DNA from: Chloroflexota bacterium | GTDB lineage: Bacteria > Chloroflexota > Chloroflexia > Thermomicrobiales > JADLAZ01 | DNA: 11,990 nucleotides | Reading direction: 5' to 3' | Assembly (NCBI GenBank): GCA_020849725.1 | Contig: JADLAZ010000074.1 | Location: 1-11,990 of the forward strand | Made by a program: the position numbers and the translations under genes | The notes under the pieces: model-generated | Database searches by the model: none | What the model was told of the DNA's origin: nothing | The model's input: only the letters and a program-made list of their open reading frames with translations | In this document: piece by piece, positions 6,571 through 11,990 of the stretch | Layout: the number at the start of each line of letters is the position of its first letter | Position numbering within the stretch: position 1 is the first letter of the stretch

Positions 6571-7902
6571 ATGTCGCACCCTCTGTCGCGCCGCCGTTTG
6601 CTCGCCTACCTCGGCGCGTCGCTGCCGCTGCTGGCGGCCTGCGGCGCGCCTGCCGCCAGCCCGACCTCCGCGCCGAAGGCGGCGGAGCCGACCAAACCGG
6701 CCGCCGCGCCGACCACCGCGCCAGCGGCCGCGCCGACGATGGCTCCCACCACCGCTCCCGCCGCGGCCGCAACCAAGCCAGCCGAACCGACCAAACCGGC
6801 CGCTGCCGCGACCACCGCGCCGGCTGCCGCGGCCACGACCGCGCCGGGCGCGGCGGCCGGCGCCGTCAAGATCGGTGTGTCGTTCGCCCTCAGTGGGCCG
6901 GCCGCCGTCTATGGCGCGGTGCAGAAGAACGGCGTGCAACTGGCCGAGGAGGAACTCGCCAAGGGCGGCATTGCCGGCATGAAGCTGCAACTGGTGATCG
7001 ACGATGACGCTGGCACACCGGAGCAGGGCATCAACGTCTTCAAGAAGTTGATCAATCAGGACAAGGTGGCGGCTATCATCGGACCAACACTCAGCAACGT
7101 CGCCCAGTCGGCCGACCCCGAGGCGCAGCGCGCCGGCGTGCCGGTGCTGGGCGTCTCGAACACCGCGCCGAAGGGCATCACCGACATTGGTGACTTCATC
7201 TTCCGCAACTCGCTGACCGAAGCGCAAGTGATCCCGCAGACGGTCAAGGCAGCCAAGACCAAGCTGAACCTGAAGAAGGTCGCTATCCTGTACTCGGACA
7301 ACGACGCCTTCACCAAGGCCGGCTACGACGTGTTCAAGGCGGCCGCCGACGCCGAGGGATTGCAGATCACGACGACACAGACCTTCGCCACCAAGGACAC
7401 CGACTTCAACGCTCAGCTCACCGCCGCCAAGCAGACGAGTCCGGACGCTCTGTTCGTATCGGCGCTGGCAGCCGAGGCCAGCGGCCTGATCACCCAGGCG
7501 CGGGCGCTGGGCATCACTGTGCCGATCGTCGGTGGCAACGGGTTGAACACGCCGGCGATCATCAAGAATGCCGGCAAGGACGCCGAGGGCGTGATCGTCG
7601 GTGCGGCCTGGAACCAGGCCAGCAGCAACCCGAAGAGCGTCGACTTCATCAAAGCCTACAAAGCCAAGTTCAACGCCGACCCGGACCAGTTCGCCGCCCA
7701 GGCCTACACCGGCGTCTACATCTATGCCGAGGCGCTGAAGATCGCCAAGAGTGGCGAGCGCGCCGACATCCGCAGGGCGCTGACGACGATCAAAGACTTC
7801 GACACGGTGCTGGGCAAATTCTCCTTCACCAAGGACCGCGACGCCGATCACCCGGCCGTCATCCAGATCGTCAAGGACGGCCAGTTCGCTGTCTTCGCCT
7901 GA
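6571..7902 (+). CDS. ABC transporter substrate-binding lipoprotein, branched-chain amino acid (LivK) type, 443 aa
   Basis: This is the extracytoplasmic solute receptor of the downstream importer, of the Peripla_BP_6 / Leu-Ile-Val-binding type. The N-terminus has SRRRLL (6-11), a possible Tat motif, a hydrophobic stretch and the lipobox LAAC with the lipidated Cys24. Residues 25-97 form a long Ala/Pro/Thr/Lys linker (repeated AAAPTTAP and AEPTKPAA units) that would hold the receptor off the membrane. The binding domain starts at VKIGVSFALSGPAAVYG (99-115) and includes GVQLAEEELAKGGIAG and AAIIGPTLSNVAQS, typical of the first lobe. Start: AGGAGG lies 5 nt before ATG 6571 and the lipobox is well placed; an in-frame ATG at 6484 would add 29 residues before the signal and is less likely. 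The ligand cannot be read from sequence; aliphatic amino acids, amides or urea-like compounds are known in the family. Confidence 0.95.
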   Translation: MSHPLSRRRLLAYLGASLPLLAACGAPAASPTSAPKAAEPTKPAAAPTTAPAAAPTMAPTTAPAAAATKPAEPTKPAAAATTAPAAAATTAPGAAAGAVKIGVSFALSGPAAVYGAVQKNGVQLAEEELAKGGIAGMKLQLVIDDDAGTPEQGINVFKKLINQDKVAAIIGPTLSNVAQSADPEAQRAGVPVLGVSNTAPKGITDIGDFIFRNSLTEAQVIPQTVKAAKTKLNLKKVAILYSDNDAFTKAGYDVFKAAADAEGLQITTTQTFATKDTDFNAQLTAAKQTSPDALFVSALAAEASGLITQARALGITVPIVGGNGLNTPAIIKNAGKDAEGVIVGAAWNQASSNPKSVDFIKAYKAKFNADPDQFAAQAYTGVYIYAEALKIAKSGERADIRRALTTIKDFDTVLGKFSFTKDRDADHPAVIQIVKDGQFAVFA

Positions 7903-7919
7903 CGACGCGGTGATGAGTG

Positions 7920-8855
7920 ATGCGCTCGGGGGGAGATGTGGCGCAGCAGTTGGTCAATGGCCTGTTTCTGGGCAGCCTGTACGCGCTGTTCGCCGTTGGC
8001 TACACGCTCATCTTCGGCGTACTCGACATCTTGAACCTGGCCCACCAGGCGGTATTCATGCTGGGGGCCGTCATCGCATTGCTGCTGGTGTTCTATTTGG
8101 ATATGTCGATCGGGCCGGCGCTGCTGCTGGCAATGGTGGCCACGGGCCTGATCGGCTGGCTGCTCGACCGGCTGGCGTTCGTGCCGCTGCGCCGCCGGCC
8201 GGACACGCAGTTCAGCGGCATGATCAGCAGCATCGCCATGGGGCTGATGTTCGTCGCCATCGGCCAGAGCCTCTTCGATCGTGGCCTGCTGTCACCCAAC
8301 CCGGCCCGCTTTCCGGCCGGGACGATGCCGAGTGGCGCGCTGGAGATCGGTGGCGTGGTCGTGTCGTCGACGCGGCTGCTGATCGTCGCCGTCGCCATCG
8401 TCATGATGGCTGGCCTGACGGTGATGCTGCGCTCGACACGGCTGGGCCGGGCGATCCGGGCGGTGGCCGAGAACCAGCGCGCGGCGCGCCTGCTCGGCAT
8501 CAACGTCGACCGCGTCATTGGCCAGAGTTTCCTGATCTCGTCGGCGCTGGGCGGCGCGGCCGGCGTGCTGTACGCGCTGGCGGTCAACGCCGTCACCTAC
8601 GACATGGGCCAGGCGCTGGAGCTGAAGGGGCTGGCGGTGATCATCCTCGGCGGCATGGGCAGCGTGCCGGGCGCCGTGCTGGGCGGTTTCCTGCTGGGTC
8701 TGGCCGAGGTCAGCACCTTCATGATCGACAGCCTGGGCATCCTGCCGTTCCAGCTCAGCCGCTGGCGCGACGCCGTCGCCTTCACGCTGCTGTTCGCGCT
8801 GCTCGTGGTGCGGCCGGCGGGACTGCTGGGCCGGCGCGCGGCACGCGAGGCGTAG
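7920..8855 (+). CDS. livH: Branched-chain amino acid type ABC transporter permease LivH
   Basis: This is an integral membrane permease of the hydrophobic amino acid uptake (HAAT) family. The N-terminal VNGLFLGSLYALFAVGYTLIFGV and ILNLAHQAVFMLGA are hallmark LivH segments, followed by several further hydrophobic spans. The cytoplasmic ATPase-contact loop is RLGRAIRAVAENQRAARLLG, and the C-terminal LAVIILGGMGSVPGAVLGG motif is also characteristic. Length (311-312 aa) is slightly above the usual 290-308. Start choice: GTG 7917 and ATG 7920 are adjacent; ATG is preferred, with GGTGA about 6 nt upstream. GTG 7938 is also possible but its purine-rich GGGGGGAG is too close. The gap to the binding-protein gene is 17 nt; livM follows 2 nt after its stop. 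Confidence 0.95.
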   Translation: MRSGGDVAQQLVNGLFLGSLYALFAVGYTLIFGVLDILNLAHQAVFMLGAVIALLLVFYLDMSIGPALLLAMVATGLIGWLLDRLAFVPLRRRPDTQFSGMISSIAMGLMFVAIGQSLFDRGLLSPNPARFPAGTMPSGALEIGGVVVSSTRLLIVAVAIVMMAGLTVMLRSTRLGRAIRAVAENQRAARLLGINVDRVIGQSFLISSALGGAAGVLYALAVNAVTYDMGQALELKGLAVIILGGMGSVPGAVLGGFLLGLAEVSTFMIDSLGILPFQLSRWRDAVAFTLLFALLVVRPAGLLGRRAAREA

Positions 8856-8857
8856 CC

Positions 8858-9763
8858 GTGGACGATTTCCTGGCCGCCTACGGCAGCGTCCTGCTGTTCA
8901 TCGGCATCAACGCCATCCTGGCGCTGAGCATGTACGCGACGCTGGTCTGCGGGCAACTGTCGCTGGCCAACGCTGCCTTCATGGGGATGGGGGCCTACAC
9001 GGCGGCGCTGCTGACGCTGCGGCTCGACGCGCCGTTCGCGCTGGCGCTGCTGGCCGGTGGCGCGCTGGCGGCGCTGGTGGCCGTGCCGCTGGGTCTGCCG
9101 GTGCTACGGCTGCGCGGCGTCTTCCTGGCGATCGCCACCATCGGCTTCGGCGAGGTGCTGCGCGTCGTGCTGATCAACGCGACCGACCTGACCGGCGGCG
9201 CGAGCGGGCTGGCGCGGATCCCGGTCAAGACCGAGGGCTGGCAGGTGGCGCTGGCGCTGGCGCTGCTCGGCTACGGCTTCTGGCGGCTGCGCGGCTCACG
9301 GCTCGGCTACGCTTTCGAGGCGATCCGCCAGGACGAGAGCGCCGCCCGGACGATGGGCATCGACATCGCCCGTCACAAGCTGGCGGCGTTCGTCGCCAGC
9401 GCCTTCATCGCCGGCGTGGCCGGCGGCTTCTTCGCCCACGTCAGCAACGCCATCGCGCCGCGCGACTTCGGCTTCACGCGCGCGGTCGACATCCTCGTCT
9501 ACGCCATCGTCGGCGGCTCGACTGTGTTCGCCGGGCCGATGCTGGGCGCGGCGCTGCTGACGGCGCTGCCGGAGGTGCTGCGCCAGCTCAAGACGATCGG
9601 CATCGAGCCGGGCGCGGCGACGGTGTTTGTCAACGGCCTGGTGCTGCTGCTGGTGATCCTGTTCCTGCCGAACGGGCTGACCGGGCGGCGCCGCGCGCGC
9701 CGGTCGCCGCCGGCCGCCCCCACCCCGCGCGAGGTCGCCGATGAGCCAGTTGCGGCTAGATGA
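8858..9763 (+). CDS. livM: Branched-chain amino acid type ABC transporter permease LivM, 301 aa
   Basis: This is the second membrane subunit of the importer. It has strongly hydrophobic segments, the LivM-type INAILALSMYATLVCGQLSLANAAFMGMGAY region near residues 18-48, LRGVFLAIATIGFGEVLRVV (about 84-103) and the ATPase-contact loop RLGYAFEAIRQDESAARTMG. Later segments (VDILVYAIVGGSTVFAGPMLGA and NGLVLLLVILFLPNGL) are also typical. The start is GTG at 8858, 2 nt after the livH stop, with GCGAGG about 7 nt upstream; no other start gives a full N-terminus. The last 25 residues are Arg/Pro/Ala-rich, lie past the final membrane span, and their final codons overlap livG by 23 nt. Confidence 0.95.
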   Translation: MDDFLAAYGSVLLFIGINAILALSMYATLVCGQLSLANAAFMGMGAYTAALLTLRLDAPFALALLAGGALAALVAVPLGLPVLRLRGVFLAIATIGFGEVLRVVLINATDLTGGASGLARIPVKTEGWQVALALALLGYGFWRLRGSRLGYAFEAIRQDESAARTMGIDIARHKLAAFVASAFIAGVAGGFFAHVSNAIAPRDFGFTRAVDILVYAIVGGSTVFAGPMLGAALLTALPEVLRQLKTIGIEPGAATVFVNGLVLLLVILFLPNGLTGRRRARRSPPAAPTPREVADEPVAAR

Positions 9764-10514
9764 CGTCAGCCGCCACTTCGGCGGCGTGCGGGCGGTGGAT
9801 GGTGTCAGCTTCACCATCGAGCCGGGGCACATCCACGGCCTGATCGGCCCGAACGGCGCCGGCAAGACGACGCTGATCAACGTGCTGTCCGGTCTGGTCG
9901 CGCCGACGCGGGGCACGATCACCTACGGCGGGCAGCGCATTGACGGGCTGTCGCCGCACCGCATCGCCGCGCTCGGCATCACCCGCACCTACCAGAGCAT
10001 CCGCGTCTTCCCGGCGATGACGGCGCTGGAGAATGTCCTGGTCGGCCAGCACGTCGTGACGCGCGCGCTGTTCTGGCAGCGGCTCGTCTACGCGCCGGCC
10101 GAGCGGCGCGAGGCGGCGGTGGCGCGGGCGGCGGCGCGGGCGCTGCTGGCGCAGGTCGGCCTGGCCGCGCGCGCCGACGTACCGGCCGGCGCGCTGGCGT
10201 ACGGCGAGCAGCGCCGGCTGGAGATCGCCCGCGCACTGGGCAGCCGACCGTCGCTGCTGCTGCTGGACGAGCCAGCGGCGGGCATGAACAGCGTCGAGAT
10301 CGCGCAACTGGGCGACATCATCCGCTCGCTGACGGCCGCCGGCCGGACGATCCTGCTGGTGGAGCACAACATGGCGCTGGTGATGCGCATCTGCGACCGA
10401 CTGACCGTCCTGAACTTCGGCCGGCTGCTGGCCGATGGCGAGCCGGCGACGATCGCCCGCGACCCGACCGTCGTCGCCGCCTACCTGGGCACGGATGAGT
10501 CGGCCTCGGCGTGA
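9741..10514 (+). CDS. livG: ABC transporter ATP-binding protein LivG, 257 aa
   Basis: This is a cytoplasmic ATPase that powers the importer as a partner of LivF. Walker A is GPNGAGKTT (36-44), the Q-loop is TYQSIRVF (83-90), the signature is LAYGEQRRLEIARAL (152-166, the LivG variant of LSGGQ), Walker B is LLLLDEP (172-178), and the switch histidine is in LVEHNM (His209). The residues AAGMN after Walker B and the C-terminal segment ending in VVAAYLG, with its aromatic/Leu-Gly end, are family traits. The ATG at 9741 lies inside livM, with GAGG 6 nt upstream, so translation is probably coupled. Length is normal. Confidence 0.96.
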   Translation: MSQLRLDDVSRHFGGVRAVDGVSFTIEPGHIHGLIGPNGAGKTTLINVLSGLVAPTRGTITYGGQRIDGLSPHRIAALGITRTYQSIRVFPAMTALENVLVGQHVVTRALFWQRLVYAPAERREAAVARAAARALLAQVGLAARADVPAGALAYGEQRRLEIARALGSRPSLLLLDEPAAGMNSVEIAQLGDIIRSLTAAGRTILLVEHNMALVMRICDRLTVLNFGRLLADGEPATIARDPTVVAAYLGTDESASA

Positions 10515-10557
10515 GGCCACGGCGCGGTGCGGGCCGCCGACGACGGGATGGGCGCCA

Positions 10558-11280
10558 ATGCTGGAGGTGATCGATCTGCGGGTGGCCTACGGCCACATCG
10601 AGGCGGTGCGCGGTATCTCGTTCGCGGTGGCAAAGGGCCAGATCGTTAGCCTGGTGGGGGCCAACGGCGCGGGCAAGAGCACAACGCTGGCGGCCATCTC
10701 GGGACTGGTGCGGCCGAGGGCCGGGCGCATCGTCTTCGACGGCCACGACCTGACCCGGCTCGGCAACGACGATATCGTCCGGCTCGGCGTGGTGCAGGTG
10801 GCCGAGGGCCGAGCGATCCTCGGCGGCATGACCGTGACAGAGAACCTGGAGTTGGGCGGCTACCACCGGCGCGACCGGACGGCGCTGCGCCAGGAGATGG
10901 CGACGCTGATGGAGCGCTTCCCGATCCTGGGGCAGCGCCGCGACGCGCCAGCCGGCAGCCTGTCGGGCGGCGAGCAGCAGCAACTTGCTATCGCCCGTGG
11001 CCTGCTGGCCCGCCCGCGGCTGTTCCTGCTCGACGAACCGAGCATGGGGCTGGCGCCGCAACTGGTGGCCGAGATCTTCCGCATCATTCAGGAGATCCAT
11101 GCCGCCGGCACGACCATCCTGCTGGTCGAGCAGAACGCGCGCCGGGCACTGGCCATCTCCGACCGCGCCTGCGTGCTGGAGACGGGGCGGATCGTGCTGG
11201 CCGGGCCGGGGCCGGCGCTGCTCGACGATCAGACGATGCTGGACGCCTATCTGGGCAGCGGCCTGCGCGGCACGGGGTAG
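10558..11280 (+). CDS. livF: ABC transporter ATP-binding protein LivF, 240 aa
   Basis: This is the second ATPase of the importer. Walker A is GANGAGKST (34-42), the Q-loop Gln80 lies in GVVQVAEGRAIL (where most family members have PEGR), the signature is LSGGEQQQLAIARGL (135-149), Walker B is LFLLDEP (155-161) followed by SMGLAP, and the switch region is LLVEQNA with Gln replacing His, as is usual for LivF. Ala82 in place of the common Pro before EGR is a mild oddity. The frame is open 41 codons further upstream into livG, but ATG 10558 gives the family N-terminus MLEVIDLRVAYG; the ribosome binding site is weak. It starts 43 nt after livG and is the last gene of the operon. Confidence 0.96.
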   Translation: MLEVIDLRVAYGHIEAVRGISFAVAKGQIVSLVGANGAGKSTTLAAISGLVRPRAGRIVFDGHDLTRLGNDDIVRLGVVQVAEGRAILGGMTVTENLELGGYHRRDRTALRQEMATLMERFPILGQRRDAPAGSLSGGEQQQLAIARGLLARPRLFLLDEPSMGLAPQLVAEIFRIIQEIHAAGTTILLVEQNARRALAISDRACVLETGRIVLAGPGPALLDDQTMLDAYLGSGLRGTG

Positions 11281-11302
11281 GGTGTGCCAGCTCCCGGCGG
11301 CC

Positions 11303-11331
11303 TTGCCAGCGACCACGCCGGTCGGTAGGAT
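11303..11331 (+). promoter_or_regulatory. Possible promoter for the tRNA gene
   Basis: TTGCCA (11303-11308; 5 of 6) is followed by a 17-nt spacer and TAGGAT (11326-11331; 4 of 6). The predicted start near 11338 would leave a leader of only about 2 nt before the tRNA. Its -10 box lies in the loop of the adjoining inverted repeat. Confidence 0.4.
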
Positions 11332-11340
11332 CGACCGGCG
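11316..11340. terminator. 9-bp inverted repeat between livF and the tRNA
   Basis: CGCCGGTCG (11316-11324) and CGACCGGCG (11332-11340) pair perfectly around a 7-nt loop. It lies 35 nt past the livF stop, where an operon terminator is expected, but has no T-run; its right arm ends at the first base of the tRNA. Confidence 0.45.
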
Positions 11341-11411
11341 GGCCCATAGCTCAAGGGCAGAGCAGGGAACTCATAATTCCGAGGTTGCAGGTTCGAATCC
11401 TGCTGGGCCCA
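11340..11411 (+). tRNA. tRNA with CAT anticodon (elongator Met or Ile2)
   Basis: A complete 72-nt cloverleaf folds by eye. Acceptor arms are GGGCCCA (11340-11346) and TGGGCCC (11404-11410) with discriminator A at 11411. The D stem is GCTC/GAGC with a 7-nt loop. The anticodon loop is CTCATAA, anticodon CAT at 11372-11374. The T arm is GCAGG-TTCGAAT-CCTGC. The anticodon stem GGGAA/TTCCG has a G-G mismatch at pair 27-43. CCA is not encoded. A paired G1-C72 and the lack of the three G-C pairs in the anticodon stem exclude initiator tRNA. Elongator Met and lysidine-modified Ile2 cannot be told apart here. A CCCTTTTT run follows at 11413-11419. Confidence 0.95.
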
Positions 11412-11877
11412 CGCCCTTTTTCCGCGTTCGATGCCCGCGTCTGTAGCCATGTTTGTAGCCATTGGCGTCCGCGGCGTCCGCCGGCGGCGCCAGGACGCGG
11501 TCCATCGCCACCGCCGCGCGCTGCCGGGCGGCCGCTCCCAGGTGCAGGTAGCGATTGGCGGTCATGCTGATCTGGGCGTGGCCGAGGATGACCATGATCG
11601 TCGGTAGGTCGACGCCCTGCTCGTAGAGCAGGCTGCCGGCCGAGTGGCGCAGGTCGTGCCAGCGGAGGTCCGGCAGGCCCTGCCGGGCCAGGAGCCGGTC
11701 GAAATCTCGGGTCAGGTTGCGCGCCGCCCAGGGCGTGCCGATCGTCGTCGGGAAGACCAGGCCCTGCTCGCGCCAGCGCACGCCGGCCAGCCGCCGGGCC
11801 TCGGCCTGCCGCGCGCGATGGGCGCGCAGCGCCGTCGCGATGACCGACGGGAGGGGGAGGTCGCCATAGGCGCGAAC
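11371..11877 (-). pseudogene. C-terminal remnant of a tyrosine recombinase (phage-type integrase)
   Basis: The minus-strand frame of 168 codons encodes the end of an integrase catalytic domain. Visible are LPLPSVIATALRAHRARQ, GLVFPTTIGTPWAARNLT, the HDLRH box (catalytic His and second Arg), VILGHAQISMTANRYLH with the third His and the nucleophilic Tyr. An in-frame TAA at 11880-11878 cuts it off upstream, and none of the three frames from there to the window edge encodes the missing first Arg, Lys and core-binding domain. The longest possible protein from a standard start (GTG at 11781) is only 136 aa, so it should be inactive. Its 3' end runs into the tRNA and stops in the anticodon loop, giving the GPAGFEPATSEL tail that results from reading tRNA antisense. 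Confidence 0.8.
11387..11411 (+). other. Probable attachment-site half (tRNA 3' end)
   Basis: The T arm and acceptor 3' strand are the usual crossover region for integrases that target tRNA genes, and the recombinase relic lies directly next to them, pointing towards the tRNA. The element would extend to the right of the window, with a copy of this 3' segment at its far end. No second copy is present within the window. Confidence 0.5.
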
Positions 11878-11905
11878 TTAAGGGCAGTGAGCGGTGAGAA
11901 CAACA

Positions 11906-11990
11906 TCAAGCGGCGACCTCCTGGGGGAGAGCGACGCGGCCGGGATGGGCGGCGAGCCAATCGCGGACGGTGGCCGCCTGCTGGGGTCGC
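11906..11990 (-). CDS. Possible C-terminal end of an unknown gene (partial)
   Basis: On the minus strand, an open frame enters from the right edge and ends at TGA (11908-11906). Its 27 residues, ending ATVRDWLAAHPGRVALPQEVAA, have ordinary soluble-protein composition and could be the end of an element-encoded protein. It is too short to identify and might be chance. The AGGAGG inside it could serve a downstream start (TTG or ATG near 11908), but the frame there only shadows the recombinase relic. Confidence 0.25.
   Translation of the reverse strand, partial: RPQQAATVRDWLAAHPGRVALPQEVAA

Noticed and set aside
6418..7851. 477-codon open frame on the minus strand opposite the binding-protein gene
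   Set aside because: It is antisense to a clearly recognised lipoprotein gene and its sequence is rich in Arg/Gly low-complexity stretches; it is an effect of GC-rich third positions.
11442..11462. Tandem TGTAGCCAT copies 12 nt apart, possible recombinase arm sites
   Set aside because: They encode the GYKHGY segment at the end of the recombinase frame and are only two copies; nothing else supports a binding role.
11247..11462. 71-codon minus-strand frame containing AQQDSNLQPRNYEFPALPLSYGPA
   Set aside because: This is the well-known false peptide produced by reading a tRNA gene in antisense.

Overview
The window looks like chromosomal DNA from a high-GC bacterium, most likely a member of the Chloroflexota. 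The evidence is indirect: strong GC bias at third codon positions, a secreted protein with a very long Thr-Pro tail, and a lipoprotein with a long Ala/Pro/Thr linker, both styles common in that phylum. No marker gene fixes the taxonomy.

Layout, left to right. (1) 1-1538, minus strand: a secreted protein with a signal peptide and a globular domain of about 225 residues, followed by at least 240 residues of Thr-Pro repeats running off the left edge. (2) 1752-3696, plus strand: a sigma-70-like promoter and a three-gene operon encoding a short-chain dehydrogenase, a cysteine-less CMD-fold protein and an AhpD-like peroxidase with a complete catalytic motif. (3) 3697-4080: a convergent intergenic region with an inverted pair of REP-like palindromes, further small hairpins and the rph terminator hairpin. 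(4) 4081-4800, minus strand: RNase PH (rph) with a clear promoter. (5) 4879-5518: a gene-poor stretch with a perfect 12-bp hairpin and a cluster of CCGTGG hexamers. (6) 5519-11280, plus strand: a heme-dependent oxidative N-demethylase-like (DUF3445) protein followed by a complete branched-chain-amino-acid-type ABC importer: lipoprotein binding protein, two permeases and two ATPases. (7) 11340-11990: a CAT-anticodon tRNA with the C-terminal remnant of a tyrosine recombinase running into its 3' half, marking an old integration site.

The importer is complete and tightly packed: livH and livM are 2 nt apart, and livM and livG overlap by 23 nt. The oxidative demethylase gene just upstream, on the same strand, suggests that the imported solute may be an N-methylated amine or amino-acid derivative, but this is inferred from gene order. 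The SDR/CMD/AhpD operon is a separate redox module. No CRISPR array, intact mobile element or known riboswitch was found. The most unusual points are the demethylase-importer pairing, the two-subunit CMD/AhpD arrangement, the repeat-rich surface protein with its spurious antisense frame, and the tRNA-linked recombinase relic.
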